Source: JANQRA01 sp035550735 (GTDB lineage Bacteria; Actinomycetota; Acidimicrobiia; Spongiisociales; ZC4RG35). Taken from it: a stretch of 64,000 bases of DNA. This document shows, in pieces, positions 49,465-57,444 of this stretch. Position 1 is the stretch's first letter, and each line of letters opens with the position of its first letter. The notes under the pieces were generated by a model. The model saw only the letters and a list, made by a program, of their open reading frames with translations, made no database searches and had not been told where the DNA came from. The stretch spans positions 62,001 through 126,000 of the forward strand of contig DASZOM010000056.1 in the NCBI GenBank assembly GCA_035550735.1, in the 5' to 3' direction. The position numbers and the translations under genes were made by a program.

Positions 49465-50061
49465 ATGTCCACAGCCGCCGTCGTCCTGGCTGCCGGCGGC
49501 TCGACACGACTCGGCCGCAGCAAGCAACTGGAGCCGTGGGGCGAGTCCAATCTCCTCGGCCATGTGCTGGCCCGCACCTTCGAGTTCCCGGTCGACGAGG
49601 TCTGGGTGATCCTCGGCCACGATGCCGAGCGGATCCTCGCCGAGTCCGATCTCGGCGATGCCTATGTGGTGGAGAACCTGGAATGGGAGGAGGGGATCGC
49701 CTCCTCGCTCCGGGTGGGTCTCGACGCGCTGACCCGCCTGTCCCGATGTGAGATCGCCCTCATCGTCATCGGCGACCAGCCCGACATCCCGGTGGAGGTG
49801 GTGGAGGAGCTGTTGGCATCCCATCAGCGGTCGGGCAAGCCGGTGTCGATCCCCAAATACCGGTACACCCGAGGGAACCCGGTGCTGGTGGATCGTTCCC
49901 TGTGGGCGAGGGTGATGTCACTCGAGGGCGACGACGGGGCGCAGCGGCTGTGGCAGGCTCATCCGGAATGGGTCAACGAGGTGTGGTTCCCAGGCTCCGC
50001 CCCGCGCGATGTCGACACCGAGGCGGATGTCGCCGAGTTGAGACCACGCCACTCCGCCTGA
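49465..50061 (+). CDS. MobA/MocA-like nucleotidyltransferase
   Basis: A 198-residue protein with the NTP-transferase fold of molybdenum cofactor cytidylyl- or guanylyltransferases: AAVVLAAGGSTRLGRSKQL (NTP-binding signature), EVWVILGHDAERIL, GIASSLRVGLDAL, and the metal-binding GDQPDIPVEVVEELL. Members make molybdopterin dinucleotide cofactors or activate sugars or cofactors. No molybdoenzyme or moa/moe gene is in the window, so the exact substrate is open. It starts 19 bp after the baeRF gene. Confidence 0.87.
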   Translation: MSTAAVVLAAGGSTRLGRSKQLEPWGESNLLGHVLARTFEFPVDEVWVILGHDAERILAESDLGDAYVVENLEWEEGIASSLRVGLDALTRLSRCEIALIVIGDQPDIPVEVVEELLASHQRSGKPVSIPKYRYTRGNPVLVDRSLWARVMSLEGDDGAQRLWQAHPEWVNEVWFPGSAPRDVDTEADVAELRPRHSA

Positions 50062-50125
50062 TTCGGCCGCGATGGTGTGGTCTATATTCGGGTATGGCGA
50101 TCGAGGTCTGCGACAGAAGGGTGAG

Positions 50126-50530
50126 ATGGCTCGGATCGATCAAGTCGCTGGTATTGATCATCGACAGGCGACCAAGCTGCGCAAGGCCGGGATACGCACG
50201 AGCAAGGCGCTGACCGAGTCAGCGGCAACCCGCCGAGGCCGGTCCCATCTGGCCAAGGAGACCGGGCTGAGCCCCAAGGACCTCCAGCTCTGGGTCCACC
50301 ACGCCGACCTGCTCCGTGTCCGTGGGGTGGGAGCCGAGTACGCCGCGCTGCTGGTGGAGGCGGGTGTCGACACCCTGCGTGACCTGCGACGGCGCAACTC
50401 GACCGCGCTCCTCGCCAAGATCATCGGCATGAACGGGGCGCAGAAGGTGGTGGAGCGGCTCCCCACCGAGTCGATGGTCGAGGCATGGATCACAGCCGCC
50501 GGTGAGCTGGAGGCTTCGATCAACGGCTGA
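50126..50530 (+). CDS. DUF4332 helix-hairpin-helix protein
   Basis: From ATG 50126 the protein is 134 residues. It contains two helix-hairpin-helix-like segments: VAGIDHRQATKLRKAGIRTS, then LLRVRGVGAEYAALLVEAGV, typical of DUF4332. Such domains resemble DNA-binding HhH motifs, but binding is unproven. A start at 50072 would add 18 residues without similarity. It ends just before a strong bidirectional terminator (50556-50585). Confidence 0.87.
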   Translation: MARIDQVAGIDHRQATKLRKAGIRTSKALTESAATRRGRSHLAKETGLSPKDLQLWVHHADLLRVRGVGAEYAALLVEAGVDTLRDLRRRNSTALLAKIIGMNGAQKVVERLPTESMVEAWITAAGELEASING

Positions 50531-50555
50531 TCGGCGGTCCCGGCGAGTCGAACGC

Positions 50556-50585
50556 GAGAGAGGGGCCCCGGAGGGCCCCTCTCTC
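50556..50585. terminator. Strong bidirectional terminator hairpin
   Basis: A perfect 13-bp inverted repeat, gagagaggggccc and gggcccctctctc, surrounds a 4-nt loop (cgga). It sits 25 bp after the DUF4332 stop and 19 bp before the convergent HBHA-like stop, so it probably ends both transcripts. Confidence 0.85.
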
Positions 50586-50604
50586 ATCGTGAGGAGGAGT
50601 GAGC

Positions 50605-51120
50605 TCAGGAAGTCTTGGCCTTGGCGGCCGTCGACTTCGCCGGGCTCTTCTTCGCAGCCGAAGACGACTTGGTCGTCCTGGCGGCAGAAGCCTTGGCGGC
50701 CGGCTTCTTGGCGGCCGGCTTCTTGGTGGCGGTCTGCTTGGCGGCCGGCTTGGTGGTTGCCGGCTTGGCCGCAGACGCCGGTGCGGTCTCGGAGGCCTCT
50801 CCCTCCCGCTCCGGGCGGAACGAGCTGCGCCAGGTGGCGAGCATGTCCTCCAGCTGGTCGCGCAGCTTGCTCACCTGCTCCTTGGCCTGGTCGAAGTCGA
50901 CCTTCTGGGAGATCTCCTCGACGACCTTCCCCTCGCTGATCCGGGTGACGATCTTCTCGCCTTCGGCGGCCCAGTCGTCGATGGCCTTGGTGGCAGCCTC
51001 GGTGTAGGTGCCGGCCTCCTTGGAGACCTTGCCTCTCAGTGTGGCGACCTGGTCGCCCACCTTGCGGGCGGCGACCACGGGGGCCCCGACCGCGGCGTAC
51101 AGAACGTTCTTCGCTTGCAT
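50605..51120 (-). CDS. HBHA-like Lys/Ala-rich protein
   Basis: A 171-residue protein. The N-terminal ~100 residues form an amphipathic helical region (AKEQVSKLRDQLEDMLATW). The C-terminal ~60 residues are Lys/Ala/Ser/Thr-rich (KPAAKKPAAKASAARTT), as in mycobacterial heparin-binding haemagglutinin and histone H1-like tails. It could bind DNA, lipid or polysaccharide; the composition fits all three. An AGGAG ribosome-binding site overlaps the stop of the XRE regulator gene only 6 bp upstream, so it is the second gene of that operon. There is no signal peptide. Confidence 0.85.
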   Translation of the reverse strand: MQAKNVLYAAVGAPVVAARKVGDQVATLRGKVSKEAGTYTEAATKAIDDWAAEGEKIVTRISEGKVVEEISQKVDFDQAKEQVSKLRDQLEDMLATWRSSFRPEREGEASETAPASAAKPATTKPAAKQTATKKPAAKKPAAKASAARTTKSSSAAKKSPAKSTAAKAKTS

Positions 51121-51126
51121 CTCTGT

Positions 51127-51489
51127 CTACTCCTGTCCTTCTGACGTATTCACATCGTTCCGGGCCAGCGCCCGGTACATGTCGAGCAGCACCTTCTTGT
51201 GCTCACCGGTCAGTCGCTCGTCGCTCTCGATCGCTTCGAACACCGTCGCCGGTGGCAAGTCCTCGTCGATCAGTCCCGCCCTCCGATAGAGGGTGTTGGA
51301 CGAGATCTCGAGGGCGCGGGAGAGATTCCTGAGAATCTCCGCCGAGGGCTTGCGAATCCCTCTCTCGATCTGGCTCAGATAGGGATTCGAGATCCCCGAC
51401 TTCTCGGCCAGCCTCCGCAGCGACAGGTTCGCCCGCTCTCTCTGGGCCTTGATGAACTCACCCAGGTCGCCATGCTTGCTCTCGTTCAT
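51127..51489 (-). CDS. XRE-family HTH regulator
   Basis: A 120-residue protein with an N-terminal XRE helix-turn-helix (LGEFIKAQRERANLSLRRLA, then EKSGISNPYLSQIERGIRKP and SAEILRNLSRALEISSNTLY) and a short helical C-terminal domain. It is 6 bp upstream of the HBHA-like gene in the same direction, an arrangement also common in mycobacteria (helix-turn-helix gene next to hbhA). It probably regulates its own operon. A candidate operator was not identified in the 57 bp upstream. Confidence 0.9.
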   Translation of the reverse strand: MNESKHGDLGEFIKAQRERANLSLRRLAEKSGISNPYLSQIERGIRKPSAEILRNLSRALEISSNTLYRRAGLIDEDLPPATVFEAIESDERLTGEHKKVLLDMYRALARNDVNTSEGQE

Positions 51490-51546
51490 CTCATGTGAGC
51501 GTACAGCAAGCTGCTAACTATTGCAAGCGGAGTGCTGTCCGTTGGC

Positions 51547-52269
51547 TCAGCTCACGTTGGCGCCGAAGGCCCGCCCGATCAGCCAGGCGAGCACGCCACC
51601 GAGCCCGGCCACCACGAGATTCTCCAGACCGGATCGGAGCCAGGCGGTGCGCGCCACACGTGCCTTGACCACGCCGACCAAGAAGAGACCGGACACGGCG
51701 AAAATCGTCGCCCAGATGAGGGCGGTGGTCGCATCCTGGGCGATCACGAACGGGATCACCGACGGTGCCGAGCCGGCGAGGAAGAGCAGCCCCGACATGC
51801 CCATCGCGCGGAAGGGGCTGCGACGCTCCGAGTCGACCACGCCGAACTCGAGAGCGGCCATCGCATTGAGCAGGGCCTGGTCGTTGGTCTCGAACCCGGC
51901 GATCACCCCGTCGAGGTGTTCGGGTCTGATCCCCATGTCGGAGAAATAGCCCCGGAGCTGGTCCAGCTCCAGGTCCCGGAACTCCTTGATGTGCGTCTGC
52001 TCCAGATCGAGCTCGGCGGCCAGCACCTCGTCCTGTGACTTGGTCGCCAGGTACTCGCCGGCGGCCATCGAGACTGCGCCGGCGATGGCCCCGGCGATGG
52101 CGGTGAGCAGGACCTCGGTTCGCCCGAGCCCGCCACTGACCACACCGACCACGAGCAGGAAGACCGATACCAGGCCGTCGTTCACACCGAGGACGATGTC
52201 CCGCCAGTACTGGCGGCTCTCGCCTATGTGTGGGGTGTACCCGGTCGGGTATTGCTCGGTGACGCCCAC
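51547..52269 (-). CDS. VIT1/CCC1-family iron/manganese transporter
   Basis: A 240-residue protein with about five transmembrane helices. The family pattern is clear: YWRDIVLGVNDGLVSVFLLV, VVSGG, then AIAGAIAGAVSMAAGEYLAT with the conserved Ser-Met-Glu region, followed by a cytoplasmic helical loop with the Glu-rich segment ELDLEQTHIKEFRDLELDQL, and two C-terminal helices. Members move Fe2+ or Mn2+ across membranes. It is divergent from the DAHP synthase gene (63 bp between starts). Confidence 0.92.
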   Translation of the reverse strand: MGVTEQYPTGYTPHIGESRQYWRDIVLGVNDGLVSVFLLVVGVVSGGLGRTEVLLTAIAGAIAGAVSMAAGEYLATKSQDEVLAAELDLEQTHIKEFRDLELDQLRGYFSDMGIRPEHLDGVIAGFETNDQALLNAMAALEFGVVDSERRSPFRAMGMSGLLFLAGSAPSVIPFVIAQDATTALIWATIFAVSGLFLVGVVKARVARTAWLRSGLENLVVAGLGGVLAWLIGRAFGANVS

Positions 52270-52332
52270 GGGTGCGATGGTAGGCCGCGACGGCGGAGGG
52301 CAGGCGCCGGGCTAGCCTGGCGTGGCTTCCCC

Positions 52333-53343
52333 ATGATCATCGTCATGCACCCGGACGCGAGCCCCGAGGAGGTCGCCCGCGTCGTAGAGACCCTCCGTTC
52401 GGTCGGAGCCGAGGTCAGTGTCACCAGCGAAGGCGGACGCACCGTGGTCAACGGCTCGGTCGACTCGGTGCTGATGGGTGAGGCACCGTGGACGGACTTC
52501 CCCGGTGTGGAGAGGGTCATGCCCGTGCTCCGTGGCGGGCGTCGGGTGGGACGCGGTGTCAGGTCGGAGGACACATTGGTGACTGTCGGCCCGGTCGTGA
52601 TCGGTGACGGGAACCTGACGGTGATCGCCGGGCCCTGCGCGGTGGAGGACCGCGAACAGCTGCTCACCACCGCCCGTTCGGTGAAGGAGGCTGGGGCATC
52701 CATCCTCCGCGGGGATGCTTTCAAACCGAGGACATCCCCGTACTCGTTCCAGGGACTGGGCAAGGCAGGTCTGGAGATCCTGGCCGAGGCCAGGGAGGTC
52801 ACCGGGCTGCCCTTCGTCGCCGAGGTGCTCGACCCGAGACACGTCGAGCAGGTCGCCTCGTACGCCGACATGGTCAGGATCGGAACCAGGAACATGTCCA
52901 ACTACGCCCTGCTCAAGGAGGTGGGCCAACAGGAGCGCCCGGTCCTGTTGAAGAGGGGGCGGGCCGCCTCGGTGGAGGAGTGGATCGATGCTGCCGAGTA
53001 CATCCACAGTGAGGGCAACCCCAACATCGTCCTCGTCGAGCGTGGTGTGCGCGGGTTCGGCAATTCGGCGCGCAACACCCTGGATCTCACCGCGGTGCCG
53101 GTGGCCAAGGCCATCAGCCATCTCCCTGTCATGGTCGACCCGTCGCACGCCGCCGGTCGCAAGGACATCGTGCCCGCCCTGGCCCGGGCCGCCGTGGCGG
53201 TGGGAGCAGACGGGGTGCTCCTCGACGTCCACCCCGATCCGGACTCGGCTCTGGTAGACGGGCCCCAAGCGCTGTTACCGGACGAGTTCGCCGCGTTGAT
53301 GCTCCAACTCCGGCGGGTTGCCGAGGCGATCCGCGCGGTCTGA
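52333..53343 (+). CDS. aroF: 3-deoxy-7-phosphoheptulonate (DAHP) synthase, type I-beta
   Basis: From ATG 52333 the protein is 336 residues. The N-terminal ~90 residues are a ferredoxin-like regulatory domain (MIIVMHPDASPEEVARVVET). The barrel has VIAGPCAVED, SILRGDAFKPRTSPYSFQG, QVASYADMVRIGTRNM, VLLKRGRAASVEEWIDAAEY, VLVERGVRGF and VMVDPSHAAGRKD. This is the KDO8PS-like type I-beta DAHP synthase, which condenses PEP and erythrose-4-phosphate to start the shikimate pathway. The N-terminal domain probably mediates feedback control. No other aro gene is adjacent. Confidence 0.94.
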   Translation: MIIVMHPDASPEEVARVVETLRSVGAEVSVTSEGGRTVVNGSVDSVLMGEAPWTDFPGVERVMPVLRGGRRVGRGVRSEDTLVTVGPVVIGDGNLTVIAGPCAVEDREQLLTTARSVKEAGASILRGDAFKPRTSPYSFQGLGKAGLEILAEAREVTGLPFVAEVLDPRHVEQVASYADMVRIGTRNMSNYALLKEVGQQERPVLLKRGRAASVEEWIDAAEYIHSEGNPNIVLVERGVRGFGNSARNTLDLTAVPVAKAISHLPVMVDPSHAAGRKDIVPALARAAVAVGADGVLLDVHPDPDSALVDGPQALLPDEFAALMLQLRRVAEAIRAV

Positions 53344-53353
53344 AGGGCGGGCG

Positions 53354-54505
53354 CTAGCCCATCTGCGCGAGAAGGGCGGCGACACCGGCGTGGATCCCCA
53401 CCCTGATGCAGTCCTCGTCGAGGAGGAACCCTGCGGAGTGAAGGTCACCGCCCCCACACTCGGTCCCCAGCCTCAGCAGGGCGCCCGGCGCGACCGTCAG
53501 GTAGTCGGAGAAGTCCTCGCCCCCCATCGAGGTCTCGGTGTCGACCACCGTTCCCTCACCGAGGGCGTTCTCGACGGCACGCGCCGCGGCCTCGACGAGA
53601 CGCCGATCGTTGACCACGGGAGCGATGCCCTGGCGGTACTCCAGCGTGTAGCCGGCTCCGGTGGGGGCGAGGACCGCCTCGATCGCCTTGTCCAGCAATG
53701 AGGGCAGGACATTCCACAAAGCCGGGTCGAGGGTCCGCACCGTTCCCCGGATCTCCACCTGCGTCGGGATCACGTTGAAGGCATCCCCACCGTGGACCGA
53801 GCCGAAGGCAACGACCACGGGAGACCTGGCGTCGACCGCCTTTCGGATGACACCGGGGATCTCGGCAGCGAGCCGGCCCGCGGCGGACACGAGGTCCACG
53901 GTCCGGTGCGGACGGGAGGTGTGACCGCCGGGACCGTCGACGACGATTGTCACCCTGTCGGCGCTGGCCGTGATCGGCCCGCTCTTCACCCCGATCCGGC
54001 CCACCGCCAGGCTGGGGTCGACGTGGAAGGCGAACAGCCCGCGGAGACCGTCGACCACCCCCTCGGCGACCAGGTCCCGCGCACCTCCCGGGATGGTCTC
54101 CTCGGCAGGCTGGAACACGATGCGCGCCCCTTGCTCCGGCGTGAGACGGTGCAGCACGACGGCGATCCCGGCGGCGATCGCGGTGTGAGCATCGTGGCCG
54201 CAGGCGTGCATCCACCCCTGAATCAACGACCGATTCGGGTTCTCTTCGGGCTCGGCTATGGGAAGGGCGTCGAGGTCCGCGCGGAATCCGACCCGTGGTT
54301 GGGCCCCGATGTCGACGAAGCCTCCGGTGGCCGGCTCCCTTCCCTGGAAGACGAGGCCGTAGGACTCGACGAACCGCCGCACCATCGCGGTTGTGCGGTG
54401 CTCGTCACGCGCCGGCTCCGGGTGCTGGTGGAGGCGGCGACGGAGCTCGACGGCGTGGGGAGTGATCTCATCCACCAACGCCCCGATGTCGGGGGTGACC
54501 GGCAT
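53354..54505 (-). CDS. M20-family amidohydrolase
   Basis: A 383-residue protein of the aminoacylase/hippuricase type. Metal and catalytic positions are visible: RADLDALPI, the metal ligands in MHACGHDAH, the catalytic Glu pair in PAEETIPGG, FHVDPSLAVG (metal His) and GGEDFSDYL near the end. A dimerisation insert lies between about 180 and 290. It hydrolyses N-acyl amino acids or similar amides; the substrate is unknown. It converges with aroF with 10 bp between stops. Confidence 0.92.
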   Translation of the reverse strand: MPVTPDIGALVDEITPHAVELRRRLHQHPEPARDEHRTTAMVRRFVESYGLVFQGREPATGGFVDIGAQPRVGFRADLDALPIAEPEENPNRSLIQGWMHACGHDAHTAIAAGIAVVLHRLTPEQGARIVFQPAEETIPGGARDLVAEGVVDGLRGLFAFHVDPSLAVGRIGVKSGPITASADRVTIVVDGPGGHTSRPHRTVDLVSAAGRLAAEIPGVIRKAVDARSPVVVAFGSVHGGDAFNVIPTQVEIRGTVRTLDPALWNVLPSLLDKAIEAVLAPTGAGYTLEYRQGIAPVVNDRRLVEAAARAVENALGEGTVVDTETSMGGEDFSDYLTVAPGALLRLGTECGGGDLHSAGFLLDEDCIRVGIHAGVAALLAQMG

Positions 54506-54607
54506 GGCCGGACACTAACGGCGCGGGTCGGTCTTCTCCCAGGCAGGCGGATGGTTTGTCACCAAGGCCGACTCGGGTAATCGGCATCACCAACCACAGG
54601 AGGAACC

Positions 54608-54643
54608 ATGAACGAACTCAACGAGATCGGTGCCGGGCGATGA
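54608..54643 (+). CDS. Eleven-codon leader ORF coupled to small membrane protein
   Basis: ATG 54608 opens MNELNEIGAGR and stops at TGA 54641-54643. It is preceded at 54598-54603 by AGGAGG, one of the best ribosome-binding sites in the window, four bases before the ATG. Its stop overlaps the ATG of the 54-residue membrane protein (ATGA, 54640). It may exist mainly to load ribosomes for the downstream gene, or it may be a regulatory leader peptide. Confidence 0.5.
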   Translation: MNELNEIGAGR

Positions 54644-54804
54644 GCGGAGTCATCATCTTCCTGCTCATCGTGTGGATCGTCCTCGCGGTGCTTGGCGCGG
54701 TCCTGGAGGGCCTGTTCTGGCTGACCGTGGTCGGTCTCATCCTTCTCGTGGGGACGGCCGTGTGGGGATGGATGAAGCGCAGCGCGTCCGGGGTCGACAC
54801 CTGA
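54640..54804 (+). CDS. Small two-helix membrane protein
   Basis: A 54-residue very hydrophobic protein: IIFLLIVWIVLAVLGAVLEG and a second helix with FWLTVVGLILLVGTAVWGWM, ending KRSASG. It resembles the small hydrophobic proteins common in Actinobacteria with no known role. It has no ribosome-binding site of its own but overlaps the 11-codon ORF by 4 bp. It converges with glnE (7 bp between stops). Confidence 0.7.
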   Translation: MSGVIIFLLIVWIVLAVLGAVLEGLFWLTVVGLILLVGTAVWGWMKRSASGVDT

Positions 54805-54811
54805 TCGGCCC

Positions 54812-57391
54812 TCAGTCGTAGAAGACCCGTTCGAATGTTCTCCGGGCTCGCCGCGTGTAGGCCCGGTACTGCTCTCTGAGGTCGGCGACGCGGTCGAATC
54901 CGAGTGAGGCGGCGAGACGCCCGGTGGCCGCGGGGTCTGTGGGCAGTGAGTCGGATGCCCTTCCTCGTTGCAGATGGAGCCGGAGTCGGATCCGGGTCAG
55001 CAAGAGGTAGGCGTCGTGCAACGCGTCGTGGTCGGCCGGAGCCAGGATCTCGGCGTCCCGAAGGGCGTCCAGGGCCGGAAACGTCCCGGTGACCCGCAAA
55101 TCGGGGAGACGGCCCCCATGCTGCAACTGGAGTAGCTGGACGGCGAACTCGACGTCGCTGAGGCCTCCCGGGCCGAGCTTGAGATGGAAGTCGGGATCCT
55201 CGTCGGGCGGGATCCGCTCCGACTCCACCCTTGCCTTGATCCGCCTGATCTCCCGAACCACATCCGGGCCGAGCTGACCCCTCCAGATCACCGGTTCCAC
55301 CATCTCGAAGTATGTGGCGAGCAGGTCGGCGTCTCCCGCCGCGGTCCGCCCCTTGACCAGGGCGAGCAGCTCCCAGGGAGCCACCCAGTCCTGGTAGTAG
55401 CGGCGGAAGGAGTCGATCGACCGGGAGAGTGGCCCCTTGCGGCCTTCGGGGCGCAGCCCCACGTCGACCTGGTAGGCCTCGCCGTGCCGGGTCGGCTCGG
55501 AGAGGAGCCTCCCCACGCCGGCCGCCAGTTCGAGCCCTCGGGTCGCATCGTCTCCGTCGTGGATGTACATCACATCGAGGTCCGAGCCGTAGGAGATCTC
55601 GCGTCCTCCCCACTTGCCCATGGCGATGACCCCGAACCCGTCACCCGGGCGCATCAGAACGTGGAGAGCCGCCTTCATCGCCGCGTCTGCGGTGTCGGAC
55701 AGGGCGACGAGGGTCGATTCGGTCGGGGCAAGGCCCAGGATGTCCCGGGCGGCGATGCGTAGCTTGCGTCGCCGCACCGAACGCCTGATCGTCCCCACCT
55801 TGTCCTCCAGATCGGGGCGACTGTCGAGCAAATCCAGCAACCGGTCCGACTCATGGGCGAGATCCCTGATCTCCGCGATCAGCTCGTCGCTCGCCAGCCG
55901 GGGGATGAACTCGGGAATGCGGTCCATCAGGTCTCCGACCAGCCGCCCGGTGCCCAGCAACGTGCAGAGACGCTCGCCGGCGACCGGGTTCGTCTGCAGG
56001 AGCGTGACCAGGGCGGCGTGATCCGTGGAGCGGGCGAGGAGCAGCCGGAGCTGATCGAGCCCGAGGTCGGGGTCCGGTGACTGGGAGAGCCAGTCCAGCA
56101 TCAGGGGGAGGGCCTGGTGCATGACCCGGGATCGGCGGCTCAGGCCAGACGTGAGGTCGGTGACCGCCTTTCCGGCAGCCACCGCGTTGCGGAAGCCGAG
56201 TGCCTCGAGACGGACGGCAGCGTCGGCCGGGTCGAGTCGGGCGTGCTCGAGACCGGCCAGCGAGTCGAGGATCGGCCGGAAGTAGAGCCTCTCGTGCAGG
56301 TCGCGTGCCGTGGCGCGGACGCCGGCGAGCCTGGCCTCCAGCTCGGCCACCGGATCGACCGTGAAACCCAGGGACCTGGCCAGCACTTCCCGGGCCGCCG
56401 GCTCGGAGGGGATGGAATGGGTCTGTCGCAGCTCGCGCAGCTGGAGGCGATGCTCGACGTTTCGCAAGAAGACGTAGGCGTCGATCATTCGCTCCGCCTC
56501 GGGCTCCTCGATGTAGCCGTGCTCCCTGAGAGCGTCGATCGCGTCGAGGGTGGCGCTGACCCGGAGATCGGTGTCGACCCGCCCGTGGACCAGTTGCAGG
56601 AGCTGCACGGCGAACTCGATGTCCCGGATCCCGCCCCGGGATCGCTTGATGTCGGATTGTTGTGCGCCCTCCTCCGCCTTCACCTTGAGGGCGCGGATGC
56701 TGCGCAGGGCGGCCACATCGAGCCCGTTGTCCCAGATGGTGCGGTCCGCCATCTCGCGGAACCGCCTCCCCAGATCGCGGTCGCCGGCCGCGGGGCGCGC
56801 CTTGATCAGTGCCTGGAGCTCCCAAGGCTCGCTCCACCGCTCGTAGTAACCCGCGTATCCATCGAGGCTCCGGCTGAGCGGGCCGATGGTCCCCTCGGGG
56901 CGGAGGTCGGCGTCGACGTTGAGGGTGGGCCCGTCGAAGGTGCGTGCCGTGAGCGTGGCGATGAGCCGGCCGGCAATGGCCAGGGCTGCGGCCCGGCTCG
57001 GGTTCTCCTCACCCGCGACCGGCTCGTGAACGAAGACGAGATCGATGTCCGAGAAGTAATTGAGCTCACGGGCACCCCACTTCCCCATGGCGATGACTGC
57101 AAAGCGGACCCGGGGGGCGATCGGATGACGCTGGCTGACCTGCTCCACGGCTTCTTCGAGCTCCGAGGCAACCACGCTGTCGATGGCGTCGGAGAGACGG
57201 CGTGTCGTCTCGGCCAGGCCGATGCCGTCGAGATCGGCCAGTGCGATCTCGATCAGAGCCGCCTGCACCCGGGCGCTGACACTGGCTCCGGCGTCCACGC
57301 CGTCGAGCAGGTCTGGCCGGGCGGCCAGGGTGGCGGCGAGCGGAGGGCTCACCTGCTCCAATGCCGCGACTCTCTCCTCGATCCAGCTCAC
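54812..57391 (-). CDS. glnE: Glutamine synthetase adenylyltransferase/adenylyl-removing enzyme
   Basis: From GTG 57391 the protein is 859 residues, shorter than E. coli (946) or mycobacterial GlnE; a start at 57451 would overlap the nadE start. Both halves are present. The first nucleotidyltransferase domain has VIAMGKWGARELNYFSDIDL and the second has VIAMGKWGGREISYGSDLDV, each with the GS/FSD.D metal motif, and each is followed by the helical R-like region (GGIRDIEFAVQLLQL and GGLSDVEFAVQLLQL). It reversibly adenylylates glutamine synthetase in response to nitrogen status. The shortened N-terminus lies ahead of the first catalytic domain. Confidence 0.94.
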   Translation of the reverse strand: MSWIEERVAALEQVSPPLAATLAARPDLLDGVDAGASVSARVQAALIEIALADLDGIGLAETTRRLSDAIDSVVASELEEAVEQVSQRHPIAPRVRFAVIAMGKWGARELNYFSDIDLVFVHEPVAGEENPSRAAALAIAGRLIATLTARTFDGPTLNVDADLRPEGTIGPLSRSLDGYAGYYERWSEPWELQALIKARPAAGDRDLGRRFREMADRTIWDNGLDVAALRSIRALKVKAEEGAQQSDIKRSRGGIRDIEFAVQLLQLVHGRVDTDLRVSATLDAIDALREHGYIEEPEAERMIDAYVFLRNVEHRLQLRELRQTHSIPSEPAAREVLARSLGFTVDPVAELEARLAGVRATARDLHERLYFRPILDSLAGLEHARLDPADAAVRLEALGFRNAVAAGKAVTDLTSGLSRRSRVMHQALPLMLDWLSQSPDPDLGLDQLRLLLARSTDHAALVTLLQTNPVAGERLCTLLGTGRLVGDLMDRIPEFIPRLASDELIAEIRDLAHESDRLLDLLDSRPDLEDKVGTIRRSVRRRKLRIAARDILGLAPTESTLVALSDTADAAMKAALHVLMRPGDGFGVIAMGKWGGREISYGSDLDVMYIHDGDDATRGLELAAGVGRLLSEPTRHGEAYQVDVGLRPEGRKGPLSRSIDSFRRYYQDWVAPWELLALVKGRTAAGDADLLATYFEMVEPVIWRGQLGPDVVREIRRIKARVESERIPPDEDPDFHLKLGPGGLSDVEFAVQLLQLQHGGRLPDLRVTGTFPALDALRDAEILAPADHDALHDAYLLLTRIRLRLHLQRGRASDSLPTDPAATGRLAASLGFDRVADLREQYRAYTRRARRTFERVFYD

Positions 57392-57444
57392 CGGGACAGG
57401 GTATGACCGACGGAGTTCGGGGGGCGGGGGCGTATCGTGTCCCC

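Noticed and set aside
56117..57406. 429-residue plus-strand open frame
   Set aside because: Antisense to glnE, where both nucleotidyltransferase motifs are intact.
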